From Yponomeuta sedellus (Eukaryota > Arthropoda > Insecta > Lepidoptera > Yponomeutidae): 64,000 nt of DNA. Shown in pieces: positions 46,489-57,074 of this stretch (position 1 is its first letter; each line of letters begins with the position of its first letter). The stretch lies in assembly GCA_934045075.1 (NCBI GenBank), contig OW203727.1, positions 23,449,311 to 23,513,310 on the forward strand, given 5' to 3'. Both the position numbers and the translations under genes were made by a program. Below the pieces are notes generated by a model that saw nothing but the letters and a program-made list of their open reading frames with translations, did not search any database and was not told where the DNA came from.

Positions 46489-47079
46489 TTTTAGAAACAA
46501 AAATTCAACTGAAAATAAAAAAAAAATATAGTACCTATTCTTTTCTAAAAGTATGTAAAAATGGTCTATCAAAACTTTCCAACACTATTTTAATTTGACT
46601 AACCTTGTTGAACAAAGCACACAGTACAAATTATCCTGTAGAAACCATTGTGAAAAGTACACTAAGAAATGGTAAATGAAATAAGTAGATATTTTGTTAT
46701 TATAACTCCGACCACAGACCAACTCCGACCGATATATTTGCAAAGAGCATGTAAATACGTTTCTTTGTTTTAATGTCAACTACAAAGAGTATATAACCAC
46801 TACGTGTCAACTACGTGAATATTACTGCCAGTGACACATTATTTTATTAAAAAAGTGAAATGTTTCCTTTTTTCTATTTTCCTGTGCAACTTTCGTAATT
46901 TTTTCTTACATAAGAACCTTCTCCTAATAATAACAAATATCTATATATATAGATATAGATTATGACTAGGTATAATAAATTATTATTATTAGATAAATCC
47001 ACAACAGTATCGTCATATCATATAAAATAACATTAATAAATAAGCAAATAGTCATTTAAACAAAAGAAAAATGAAATGA

Positions 47080-48300
47080 AATGAAAAGGTTTTATTCAAA
47101 GAAGCGCAGAAGCTGCGGCTTAATGAACGATACAATTCAAACTAGGTGTCTATTTCAAAATGTAGATAATTTTGGAGAAAAAATGGACAAAATAACTCCA
47201 AAATACACACACAATTGAGACAAAATAAAATTAGTCAATCAAACCGCCATTAGACATATCCGACCCAAAGGTTCCCAAAAACAACATAAGATAACATAAC
47301 ATTTACATACAGGCGCTACTTTAGCATCAATATAGTCGCGATATAGTCGCAACGCTGAAGCTATGCAGAAGCTGGACCATTGAACTATAGCGATGCAGTA
47401 TCGATGCAATCGACCGCATCGACGCACTCGCGATGCTGCGCGTTAGCATCGCGACTGTATCGATGCTGACGTGAGCAACGAAACGGATATTTTCAATTGC
47501 AGAAAAGTTCTGTGTCAAACGGCTAGATTAAGAAAAAGTAAGAAGTAAGAAAAAAATACGCGAACGGACGGACATCAACACTGCGCGTGAGGTGACGTGA
47601 GTGATGACGGCAAGTGGCAAGGTCATGCCCCCACTACCCTCGCGTCAGCAATTCTCCATTGAAACACGCCCGACAAGCTTCAATGCTAACGTGCGTTAGT
47701 ATACTTAGGCCCGTATTACAGAACGATCCGCAAGCACAGATTGATCTCAGAAGCCCAATCAATACTTGAGCGCTGGATCGATGCTCAAGCACTCCTCTTA
47801 TTTTCAAACAGTTCTTGAGTAGAGATCAGCCAATCACTGCTTAAGAAGAGATTCAGAAATGCAATCAGATTGTCTATGATCTAACGATACAGTCGCGCGT
47901 CAGCATCGATATACACACGCACGACATCATCGATGCAAATATCTGTTACTGCCGGTATCGCGATGCTGTCGCGCGTCTCAAAAACGCGCGACTGCATAGA
48001 TGCTAAGGGCCCTCGACCACGGCGACTTTTTGTAGTGATGCTGTCGCGCGTATCGTAAACGCCCACCAGCATCGCTACGAACGCGTAAGTCGCATTTACT
48101 ACGCGATATAAAGCGATGCCAACGCGCTACTAACGAAAAATCACCAAAGACAACGTCTTTGGTGCTTTTTCAGCGCAAGTAGGAAGTTTGAATTATTTGA
48201 ATTATTTTTCAGCGCAAGTAGGAACTTTGAATTATTTGTTCGCATTTAGCCCCGTTTTAATGGCGGACATATATTTGTCTCACTCTATAATACTACTGAC
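47080..48300. other. No gene; repeat fragments and GC-patchy sequence
   Basis: A SINE-A tail fragment lies at 47285-47315. A ~0.8-kb stretch (47330-48120) is rich in 'gcatcgatgctg' and 'tcgcgcgt' words in both orientations. The ORFs here are low-complexity shadows. Confidence 0.45.
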
Positions 48301-48891
48301 TCTTTCTTTGCTGTCAATGTCAAACTGAAAACACAACAAATATGGCGGAACGCGGCACATATTAGAACATTTTCTAGTTTATAATTTTTGTGTTTTATGT
48401 TTTTTCAATATCTAGCTGTGTGTATCTTGTTGTACAGTGTTTAGTGATTTTCTTTTAATAATGGCACTGATCGGATGGTGTCGAACTTGTGCCATTTGTA
48501 AAATAAGATGCAGCCGGTCAAAGGGTACCAAAAAAAAGTTTATGAGTAAATTTCCTAGGGATAAAGACCGGTAAGTATTTCTGGCTACAGTTTTTGTCAT
48601 CTTGCACAAGAGCAAGATCATAAATTTTGTTTAATAACGTACCTAAGGGTGATATTACACTTATCAAATATCTTTGTCCAATTTTGCTGTCAAATATTTT
48701 ATAAAATTTCTTTGAGGTAAGCCCATTCCACTTGTCCAATAACTGTGTCCAATATTTTTTGCATAGTCTTAAGAAAATGGAGGAACGTGGAGCGTCTTCA
48801 TGTGCTGCTATTGCGTCTTTAAGTGATGCTAATATTATCGTTATGTTATTAATGAAAACCAAAAGTCAAAACAAAAAAAAGTATTTATTAA

Positions 48892-50235
48892 CAAAATTGT
48901 CCTGTTGTTTCTTATATTGGAGCTCCAGCATATAATTTATCCAAACGTCTTAACGATCTTCTTAGGGATAAGACAGCTTTTAATCCCAAATTTGTTCTGA
49001 AAAATAGTTTGGATCTTATAGAGCGGATTAAGGATGTTTCTCTTCCCAGCAATGCAAAATTGATTTCTCTGGATGTGGACAGTCTTTTCTCTAACGTTCC
49101 GTACCCTGAATGTCTTCAGTTCATTTCAGACTTCATGGACATGCAACGTCTTCATCCAGGGGAAAAATTACAATTATTGGAATTAACAACAGTATGCATG
49201 CGTCAAAATTATTTCATGTTTGATGGTGCATTTTACCAACAAAAGGAAGGCTTAGCAATGGGTTCACCATTGAGTCCTTTGCTAGCTGATATTTTCATGG
49301 ATAATTTTGAACGTAATCATATAGTTGGGAAGAGAAACATACTTTATTATTACCGGTATGTAGATGACATCATTATATGCTGGACAGGTACATTTAGACA
49401 ACTAGACTCATTTGTCAATACCTTGAACACAAAACACCCTAAAATCAATTTCAAACTAGAGAAAGAACAGAACGAATCGCTTAATTTCCTAGATCCAAAA
49501 ATAACTAGGGTGGGTAACAAGCATGAGTTTGAGATTTACCGAAAGCCAACACAGACTGACACTGTTATCCCAATAACGTCTTGTCATCCGTGGCAACACA
49601 AAATGGCAGCATTCCATTGCTATATTCACCGTTTGCTAACTGTGCCAATGTCTTCTGCTAATTACAACAAGGAACTAAATACCATCTATCAAATAGCAGT
49701 TGCAAACGGATATAGCAGGCGAATTATTGATAGGCTGGTGGTCAGGAAGCGGAACGGTATGGTTAGTAGACTTTTATACGCAGTGCCACCTGAAAGCCCT
49801 CAAAAAATGAAGTCAAGTATTACCTATGTAGGTCCAATTTCTGAAAAAATCCACCGGACGTTAAAAAGATCTGGGATACGGGTTGCGTTCAGGACGAGCA
49901 ACTCTTTGGCTAGAAATCTGTGCAATCAAAAAGAGAGGGTGGATAGATTCCAGCGGTCTGGGGTGTATAGAGTTGCTTGTCCGGAATGTAACGGAGTGTA
50001 TATTGGCCAGACTGGTAGGAGTTTTATAACTCGGTATAGGGAGCATGTGGCAGCTTTCCGAAACAATCATCCGGATAAATCTCATTTTGCCAAACACCTT
50101 TTGGATACGGGTCATGTACTTAATAATAACCATAATTTGGAAATTTTACACACCTGCAGTAAGGGGTTGAGATTGTCTATACTTGAACAGCTGGAAATTT
50201 CAAATTATCTAGGGATAGGTTGTTTACAATGCTGA
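48892..50235 (+). pseudogene. Penelope-like element: reverse transcriptase with GIY-YIG endonuclease, 5'-truncated
   Basis: The frame is open from about 48892 to 50235 (about 447 aa). It begins inside the RT (YIGAPAYNLSKRL) and continues through SLDVDSLFSNVP and the RT core GLAMGSPLSPLLADIFMDNF. The catalytic YRYVDDIIICW is present, then NFLDPKI. The C-terminus has the GIY-YIG nuclease: VYRVACPECNGVYIGQTGRS with RYREH and HFAKHLLDTGH, including the Cys/His ligands seen in this class. The N-terminus is missing, as is normal for target-primed insertions, so it lacks a start codon of its own. The remaining frame has no stops, suggesting a young copy. Boundaries are set by the 12-bp duplication AACAAAATTGTC at 48890-48901 and 50658-50669. 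Confidence 0.88.
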
Positions 50236-50657
50236 ATGAACAGGTGGGCAGCTCCTCTATTTCCCCATTAATCGATATATTTGCACAAAACAACAATAGC
50301 CCATAGGCGGTTGAAACGGTTTAACGGTCACCAGTTTAACGGTTACATTGCGTCATCGGGGGGAGGGGCGGCCTAGCCTATAAATACGGAGCGTTTTTGC
50401 GGAGACGGTCACTTGCATTTGGGAGCCTGAGGATGCCTCGTGTTAGAGGCGAAACGCGTCGCGTGTTTTCTCACACAAGTATTGGTGTTGGTGGTGGTGT
50501 GTTCGTGTCTTGCTTCTGCTTGAAAAAGTGGGAGGGAGGGCGGTGCATTAGCTAGCCGCATGGTGCTTGTGGGATTTTTGGCGGAATTCAGCAAAGTAAT
50601 TTTAACTTTTTAATGCTATTATGGATTTCCGCAACGTAACGCCTGATTCTATACAAC
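50236..50657 (+). repeat. Penelope-like element 3' untranslated / pLTR-type region
   Basis: The region includes a TATAAATA at about 50380, the hammerhead candidate at 50427-50460 and the 'gggagggagggcggtgcatt' segment shared with 345-632. It ends just before the right TSD copy at 50658. Confidence 0.65.
50427..50460 (+). ncRNA. Candidate hammerhead ribozyme motif (Penelope)
   Basis: CTGAGGA (50427-50433), a T, stem GCCTC/GAGGC (50435-50439 with 50446-50450), then GAAAC and GCGTC at 50460. The motif matches the hammerhead order except for one unpaired T. Hammerheads in Penelope-like elements are known; activity of this one is untested. Confidence 0.5.
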
Positions 50658-51272
50658 AACAAAATTGTCATTGGGATCGTCCACGATATCTTGTTTGCAG
50701 CCATTTTGATTTAAGTGTCATTAATATTTGATCAAATATCGGTGTTTCCAAGACATTTGATAAATTTGTCCAATTTCTTCCAATTTCTTTGATCAAATCG
50801 TACATTGGACAAAGATATTTGATAAGTGTAATACCACCCTAACTAATATAATAAAAGAAAAATATTAAGATGTTTCAATGTCATAGTGATGTGCCTTACA
50901 CATATTCAATATCGATAAAAAAATATCTGATAAGTACCTTGGTCAGAATTACGAAGAAATACTTGTATTTTTTTTGTTCGTGGCGGAGCCATTATCTATA
51001 TTTGCGTTAATAGGACGACGATCAATCAATGACACGTAGAATAAACTCTACTTTCAACCTAGAGGCATCCTATCTTTGACCTCAAAAGCCAGACTTCTGT
51101 CTTGAAAAAAATTTACTTTACAGTCGACAGCAGGTTAACGATTTTGGTTGCAAATTTGTCCTTAACGTGTATGTAAAGATTGTAGTGCGGTCGACGGAGG
51201 TACATAAAATATGGTATATACCATATATGTGGTGTATATCTTACTAAAAGGTATATACGTATCTTACAGGTC

Positions 51273-51624
51273 TAGGGTTGCCAGGTGAGTCGCGAAATAA
51301 TACCGGACAACCCCAACCGGTATATGCTAGGTCGTAAGAAAATACGGCCTAGCATATAAGTTGGTACCGGCTTGGACCGCATTCAAGGTCCAAGAAACTG
51401 AAGCTACTAAATACCGAGTTTTCGAACTGGAACCACTTTTCCAAGACAGCTCGTTGATAAGCAATCAGAGAGTGTTTTTTAAACTCCTGAGTTTCTTCAT
51501 CCGATAGGTACTGTTCCTCGAAATACCGGACATTGTTCTGTCCGGTATGACCATTTATTTTTTTACCGGACAGGCCCAAAAATACCGGACTGTACGCTTA
51601 AATACCGGACATCGGGCAACCTTA
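51273..51624 (-). mobile_element. Small hAT-like element with 8-bp target duplication
   Basis: Ends TAGGGTTGCC and TAAGGTTGCC (inverted). Flanks are TACAGGTC (51265-51272) and TATAGGTC (51625-51632), 7 of 8 matching. Several 'ataccggac' words occur near both ends. A minus-strand frame (51579-51349) contains YLSDEETQEFKKHSLIAYQR, possibly a transposase or zinc-finger remnant. Confidence 0.65.
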
Positions 51625-51831
51625 TATAGGTCGGTTTTCTTACCTATGTAGTGTTTTCAAGAGGTATACGTATAAAATGTGCACGGGGAAAGATATGACG
51701 CAGAAACAGATAAGAAACTTCTCGATAGGTAGTCTTACTTATCGGATTTGTCACTGGAAACTCGAGAACGTTTTTATCCTTATAAAAACATGACTAACCA
51801 CAGGCATTGCTTATCAAGTAAATAGTTACGA

Positions 51832-52116
51832 AGCGCTCGTGGCCTAGCCGAACCGAGTGATTGGAATCGCCGCGGTCAGGTGCAGGATGGGTGACCGTCC
51901 TGTGACTACGCGGCACGATAAGCCGTTGGTGCCGGCTGTCAAGTAATGGCAGTCGTTAAGCCATGTCAGAGGCCCTATTGGCGGCTTGATAACTTCTGAC
52001 ACCACGGTCTTACAATCCTCCAACTCGGACTTGGCCCCCGTGGAGTATGGCGTAACCTTCCTGCGATGCAGGAAGAGACCCGTGCCCCAGCTGTGGGGAC
52101 ATACAAGGGTTGATAT
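51832..52116 (+). repeat. 5S-derived SINE (family S), with internal deletions
   Basis: 'cgctcgtggcctagccgaac', 'gcggtcaggtgcaggatggg' and the 3' body ending 'acatacaagggttgata'. Confidence 0.65.
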
Positions 52117-52427
52117 CGAAATAGTTCACATTAATCGAATTGTAGTAATAAATAATGAAGCTGGAGCGATTTGGCAATTTATTTTACATATTTGTATGTC
52201 TGAATAAGGTTCTGAATTTTTTTTGTGATTTTAATGTTGATTGACTTAACACATAACCCGCAAAGAATAGAGAAAATTTATGAAAGGTCCTTCTATAAAC
52301 AGGGCAATGCTATATGGGTCTGTTTCATAAATTAAAAATTGTTCTGTTTCCCGGTTTGAAAGTATACGAAGGCAATTCTTTAAGCCGGTTCCAGACGGGT
52401 GTGTGTAACGTGTAACGTTCGAGTAAT

Positions 52428-52510
52428 ATAAGGCAAAAAAAACCTATTTAGAGGCTAAAAATTCCACCCATGCCGGGATTCGAACCCGCGACCTCTGGCT
52501 ATCCGTGCCA
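52428..52510 (-). mobile_element. Retro-inserted tRNA-3'-half-like fragment with perfect 11-bp TSD
   Basis: The perfect direct repeat GTTCGAGTAAT lies at 52417-52427 and 52511-52521. The insert, on the minus strand, begins TGGCACGGATAGCCAG at the 5' edge of the anticodon stem of the family T module. It runs through the T arm to 'ctctaaataggtttttttt', followed by a short non-templated stretch. Confidence 0.7.
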
Positions 52511-52654
52511 GTTCGAGTAATGTTATTGTGAATTTGGTGGATGGGCGCCACTAGAAGTGCAATATAAATATAAATATAAATATAGCACGTACAGCGCGAG
52601 CGAGCAAACGGACGTGTATTCGGCTGTGTCGTAATTATTTTGATCGTAAAGTAA

Positions 52655-53761
52655 ATGGGTACGAAGTGTGATGGCTGTGACTCGGCTATCTACGACATAC
52701 TGTTTATGGAGTGTTCGCAAGAAAAGTGCAAAAAGTTGTATCACCTGAAGTGCCTTAGCCTGTCGAATGAGCAATTTGAAGAGCTAAGTTTGGAATATAG
52801 GAATACCTGGATATGTCCCGCGTGCAGATGTAATATACCTAAAACGGGAAATTCTGAAACTCCTATTAGAGGAACGGTGATGAACAAAACTTTCACGCCA
52901 AACTGCTATGTGAACATGCAGCCCCGTGGTTCTCGTAAGATGGAAGAAATAACAGATGATGATAACCAAGCGGAATTATTGAGAGTACTGAAGGAAATTC
53001 GACTGGAAATGAAGCAACAACAGGATGAACAGCGTAGAAACTTTACTCAACTCCAGGAGCAACTAAACAATATTCAGATAGAAATGGGAGACATTCGCAA
53101 AAATATGTGCGTAATTGAAGAGAATACCAAAAAACTGGATATTATTGAAAAACTCATAAAAACCAAAGCCCAGAAAGAAGTAGCCAGGGAGAGTATATTG
53201 CCGGAGGAGGAATCTAACAAGGCAAAAAGAACTCCAATAACGTTTGCAAAAGCGGTAAAGCTTAACAAACCGCAGGTAGTTGAAAAAAATTCGCAAGTTA
53301 TGGAGAGTCGGGCCATGAAATCTATTAAACTACCGGAGATGCCATCATTGGATGGTAATAAAGCGGAAGAAATAGAAACAAACCAGGATGGAGATTGGAA
53401 GGTGGTAAAGAGGACGACGAAAAAGTACCCACGGGCGGAAGTAAAAAAAGGAGGATGTAAAAGTTCGGTAGACATTCAAGGGACAGAGCGAAAAAAATTT
53501 CTCCATGTATGGCGAGTGAAGAAAGATACAACTGCGGCATCAATGGAGACATTTGTCAAGAAAATTTGCGGAGAGAGTGCTGAAATAAAGGTCGACGGCA
53601 TAAAACATAAGACGGAAAGGGACTATGCATCGTTTATAATAGCAGTTCCCGAAAATATGTATGAAAAGCTGTGTGAGCCGGAAAATTGGCCAATAAACAT
53701 AGAGTATTGTGAGTGGGTGTGGTTTCGGAGAAATGAAACCAAACCTAACAACCAAACATGA
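52655..53761 (+). CDS. LINE ORF1 protein with PHD finger
   Basis: 368 aa from a true ATG. Residues ~6-54 form a C4HC3 PHD finger (CDGC, then MECSQEKCKKLYHLKC, then WICPACRC). A long coiled coil follows at about 85-165 (ELLRVLKEIRLEMKQQQDEQ and onward). The C-terminal ~85 residues (KKFLHVWRVKKDTTAASMET ... YCEWVWFRRNE) are a compact domain typical of these ORF1 proteins. It would bind element RNA and assist in forming the retrotransposition particle; the PHD suggests a chromatin or protein contact. It precedes and slightly overlaps ORF2. Confidence 0.85.
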   Translation: MGTKCDGCDSAIYDILFMECSQEKCKKLYHLKCLSLSNEQFEELSLEYRNTWICPACRCNIPKTGNSETPIRGTVMNKTFTPNCYVNMQPRGSRKMEEITDDDNQAELLRVLKEIRLEMKQQQDEQRRNFTQLQEQLNNIQIEMGDIRKNMCVIEENTKKLDIIEKLIKTKAQKEVARESILPEEESNKAKRTPITFAKAVKLNKPQVVEKNSQVMESRAMKSIKLPEMPSLDGNKAEEIETNQDGDWKVVKRTTKKYPRAEVKKGGCKSSVDIQGTERKKFLHVWRVKKDTTAASMETFVKKICGESAEIKVDGIKHKTERDYASFIIAVPENMYEKLCEPENWPINIEYCEWVWFRRNETKPNNQT

Positions 53762-56687
53762 ATACACAGTGTATTATCAAAATGTTAGAGGATTGAGAAC
53801 CAAACTTGATGAGTTATACGCTGGTTTTCATTCTTTGAGTGTCGACTTATTTGCACTGACGGAAACTGGTTGTACTCAATCCATACAGGATGCAGAAATA
53901 GTCCCCCAAGGATTTACAATTCTTCGCTGCGACAGAGCGGACGGCCGCAAGCAAGGCGGAGCGTGTCTCGTGGCCACACCTCGATTTGAGATTCGCAGAG
54001 TAGCAACGCCGGGTAATGTAAAAATTGATGACCGGGCCTTCGAATTGGTGGCTGGTGCGGTGTGCTTGCATAATAGACTGCTATTTTTAATGTGTTGTGT
54101 GTACATACCGCCGAATGCTAATGAGGCTGAATATATGTTAATGTTTAGAATAATAGAACAATATTGTGATAAGTATAGTAGGGTAATAGTTTTGGGTGAT
54201 TTTAATCTGTTTTCTAGTACATTGGAAATACGTAATTATTACGAATATTTTATAACATACTGTGGGTTCACTCAGGGCAACATGATTGGGAATTGCAACG
54301 ATCGGCAACTGGATTTAGTGCTAAGTAAGTTTAGTGATGATAATTCGAGTGTGGGGGTGCGGGCGGCAGAGGCGCCGCTGTTGCCGGTGGACGCGTATCA
54401 CCCGCCGCTGGAGGTGTCTGTATCGGTGTGCGGCCGCGGCCGCGCTCAGGCCCGGCGTCAGCGCGCGGACTCACCGCCGCCGCGGCACGTCCACCTTAAC
54501 TATGGCGATCCAAAGGAGTCGCGCACAGAGCCGACCGGTTGGAATTTTAACAAAGCTGATTTCTTTTTACTTTACTCGACTATAGCAGCAGTGGATTGGG
54601 CGCCTATGTATAGTATAGATAACATAGAAAAATCCTTAAACTTTTTTTACAGTACACTAAATTGTATATTTGATGACTGTGTTCCAAAAAAAAAGCGATT
54701 TGGTATAAACTCTGAGTACAATTACCCAGAGTGGTATACAACGGACTTGATTCGCGACATTAAATTAAAAGGAATTCTTCATAAGAAGTACAAAGCTAGC
54801 AAATCATTAGAAGATTACAAAGATTTTTCAATTTGCAGAGCATGGGTTAAACGTTCTATTTTGTTAGCACAAGAACAATACAGGAATCGGGTCCAGAAAC
54901 ATTTAATTGAAGACCCAAGGGCATTTTGGAACTATATGAAGTCAATGAGGGGTAATCGATGTCCACAAAAAATTATTAGGAATGAAAAAGTATTGTCCGA
55001 TGAAGAGTGCGCCCAGGAGTTTGCAAATTACTTTCACTCAGTGTATAGCCCAGACCGCGCTAAGCTAGATATCTCCGCAGCGATGGCGGAGGCAGACGCC
55101 ACCGCGGCGCGCGTGCAGGTGGATCGGCTACAGCTGGCGGAGGTAAGTAGTGCACTGGCGCGATTAAAACCGAAACGGTCGGCGGGACCAGATGGAATAC
55201 CTACGTATATTATAAGGGATTGTCGTTTGGCTCTAGCAGAACCGTTAACCTATATTTATAACCAGTGTCTGGCGGCGGCAGTTTTTCCGGAACGATGGAA
55301 AATGACGAGGGTAATACCTGTTCCTAAGGGTAGGGCTAGTCCAAACGTCGAGGGTTACAGACCAGTGGCGGTACTTTCGACACCAGCAAAAGTGATGGAA
55401 TCTGCGATTCAAAAATCGGTTCTCTGCCAGGTCGAGTCACAGTTGTCGGAAGCTCAGCATGGTTTCCGGCCAGGTCGTAGCACATCTAGCAACCTTTTTA
55501 ACTTTATGTCACAGGTAATCCCAGAAGTGGACAGAGGGGGTCAGGTAGATGCTGCCTATTTCGATTACAAAAAGGCCTTTGACTTGGTGGATAATGATGT
55601 TCTACTTAAAAAATTAGCAAGCGTAGGTTGTACTCCACAACTACTTAGGTTCTTCATTAGTTACATGGGCGACAGAACACAATATGTGGAGTACAATGGA
55701 AACCGGTCTGAGCCATATTTTACCAGGTCTGGGGTGAGCCAGGGTAGTAACTTGGGCCCACTTGAATTCGCAATAATGATAAACGATTTGCCGATGGTAG
55801 TAAAAAATGCGAGTTGTTTATTATTTGCGGACGACCTCAAACTATCTTTACCAATAAGTAGCGACTCAGATTGCAATAAGCTACAAGAGGACATTGACAG
55901 AGTGGAACAATGGAGCTTTAACAATAACTTGGAATTTAATGTATCCAAATGTGCACTGATATCATTTACCCGGAAACGAAACCCAATAACTAATGACTAT
56001 ACCTTAGGAAATAAGTCAATCCAGCGAGTAAGTGAAGTCAGAGACCTGGGAGTTCGATTGGTCTCGGACCTAAACTATCGCGAGCATATTGAGAATATCT
56101 GTAAAAAGGCGTACAGGAATCTGGGTTTCATACTCCGCAAGGGACGGGCTTTTTCAAGCATAACAGCTATTGTTACCCTATATAACGCTCTAGTTAGGAG
56201 TCAACTGGAATCGAATGCAGTCATCTGGGCACCTCATGAAATGAAATATCGTCTCATGATGGAACGCATACAAAATAAATTTTTACGATATTTGTATTTG
56301 CGGCAGTACGGGGTATACCCGTTTTACCCATTGATGTACCCTACACTTTTTATTTTAGGAATGGTAGGGTATAACGAACTCAGGGTGAGGAGGGACCTCG
56401 CACTGGTATCATATATGCACAAAGTGCTGGTGGGTAGGATGTGCAATCCGGTGGCGTTGGGGGCGATGAGTCTGTGCGTGCCGGACGAGTACGTGGGGCG
56501 CCGCCGCCGGCCGCCGCTGCTGCTGGTGCCGCGCGCGCGCACTAACCTGCTGGCGCAGGCGCCGCTGACGCGCGCGCTACGCGTTTTGAATGTCATCGCG
56601 GATCAAACGGACCTCTTCCATGTTGCTCTGAGTGAATTCAAGAGAGTAGCGTTGTTCGTGCTGTGCTATGGGGAACACTTATGTTGA
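53733..56687 (+). CDS. LINE ORF2: endonuclease and reverse transcriptase (Jockey/CR1 group)
   Basis: 984 aa from the first ATG at 53733, overlapping ORF1 by 29 nt. The N-terminal APE-type endonuclease shows YYQNVRGLRTKLDEL, LTETG, VLGDFNL and DRQLDLVL. The reverse transcriptase shows SAGPDGIPTYI, VIPVPKG, GYRPVAVLS, QHGFRPGRSTSSNL, YFDYKKAFD, GVSQGSNLGPL and the catalytic LLFADDLKL. The C-terminal part is longer than the RT, with a GC-rich Arg/Leu stretch (RRRRPPLLLVPRAR). There are no stops or frameshifts in ORF1 or ORF2, so this may be a young, possibly active copy. Translation of ORF2 probably needs reinitiation or frameshifting near 53733-53761. Confidence 0.9.
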   Translation: MKPNLTTKHEYTVYYQNVRGLRTKLDELYAGFHSLSVDLFALTETGCTQSIQDAEIVPQGFTILRCDRADGRKQGGACLVATPRFEIRRVATPGNVKIDDRAFELVAGAVCLHNRLLFLMCCVYIPPNANEAEYMLMFRIIEQYCDKYSRVIVLGDFNLFSSTLEIRNYYEYFITYCGFTQGNMIGNCNDRQLDLVLSKFSDDNSSVGVRAAEAPLLPVDAYHPPLEVSVSVCGRGRAQARRQRADSPPPRHVHLNYGDPKESRTEPTGWNFNKADFFLLYSTIAAVDWAPMYSIDNIEKSLNFFYSTLNCIFDDCVPKKKRFGINSEYNYPEWYTTDLIRDIKLKGILHKKYKASKSLEDYKDFSICRAWVKRSILLAQEQYRNRVQKHLIEDPRAFWNYMKSMRGNRCPQKIIRNEKVLSDEECAQEFANYFHSVYSPDRAKLDISAAMAEADATAARVQVDRLQLAEVSSALARLKPKRSAGPDGIPTYIIRDCRLALAEPLTYIYNQCLAAAVFPERWKMTRVIPVPKGRASPNVEGYRPVAVLSTPAKVMESAIQKSVLCQVESQLSEAQHGFRPGRSTSSNLFNFMSQVIPEVDRGGQVDAAYFDYKKAFDLVDNDVLLKKLASVGCTPQLLRFFISYMGDRTQYVEYNGNRSEPYFTRSGVSQGSNLGPLEFAIMINDLPMVVKNASCLLFADDLKLSLPISSDSDCNKLQEDIDRVEQWSFNNNLEFNVSKCALISFTRKRNPITNDYTLGNKSIQRVSEVRDLGVRLVSDLNYREHIENICKKAYRNLGFILRKGRAFSSITAIVTLYNALVRSQLESNAVIWAPHEMKYRLMMERIQNKFLRYLYLRQYGVYPFYPLMYPTLFILGMVGYNELRVRRDLALVSYMHKVLVGRMCNPVALGAMSLCVPDEYVGRRRRPPLLLVPRARTNLLAQAPLTRALRVLNVIADQTDLFHVALSEFKRVALFVLCYGEHLC

Positions 56688-56855
56688 TTGGTATTACACA
56701 TGTTACATTGATAAGAAATTAATTAAATTAAATAGTGGTTAAGGTATTAGACATAAGATATTTTGGGTAATTGTAAGTTTCATGCCAATCGAATTAGGCT
56801 AAGCCTGTAAAGATAGGTATAAGTGAAAATAAATAAATAAATAAAAAATAAAGAG
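56688..56855 (+). repeat. LINE 3'UTR and (AAAT)n tail
   Basis: A short 3' untranslated stretch ends 'gaaaataaataaataaataa', taken as the end of the element. I could not fix a target duplication. Confidence 0.6.
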
Positions 56856-57074
56856 TCCATACCATATCCGCTCGTATGGAAAGTTGTCTCAGAATATAGT
56901 GTTCGCTCGGTCCGATGGTACGCCCAATATGCTGTCCGGCCCGTACAAAGATCGTTCGATTCACGCATTTTGGAGGTTTTACCACAGGGTTTTACAAACT
57001 CGGTGATTCGCCAGAAAATCATAATTGATATCTTTTAAAGTTGGGCCACTGTTGAGCCAAGATATTAGTTTTTT

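Larger units (their letters stand above)
44860..46959 (-). mobile_element. Helitron with large internal deletion
   Basis: On the minus strand it starts TCTATATC after A (46959) and ends GCCGGGTCAGCTAG before T (44860), the A|T insertion and CTRR end of Helitrons. Between the ends are the N-terminal coding part (46488 to about 45350) and, directly joined, the C-terminal helicase end SHGQLYVACSRVG ... FIYAPENKTKNIVY, stopping near 45240. The Rep/HUH and most helicase motifs are missing, so it cannot move on its own. Confidence 0.82.
48647..50839. mobile_element. PIF/Harbinger-like element (TSD TAA) split by a Penelope-like insertion
   Basis: The terminal inverted repeats GGGTGATATTACACTTATCA and GGGTGGTATTACACTTATCA extend for about 38 bp. 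TAA flanks both ends (48644-48646, 50840-50842). A short plus-strand frame at 48777-48890 (MEERGASSCAAIASLSDANI) could be the start of a Harbinger transposase; it is cut off by the insertion at 48902. Confidence 0.7.

Noticed and set aside
47239..48072. Short frames with Tyr/Arg-rich translation
   Set aside because: They follow the repeated 'gcatcgatg' words and have no conservation signal I can see.
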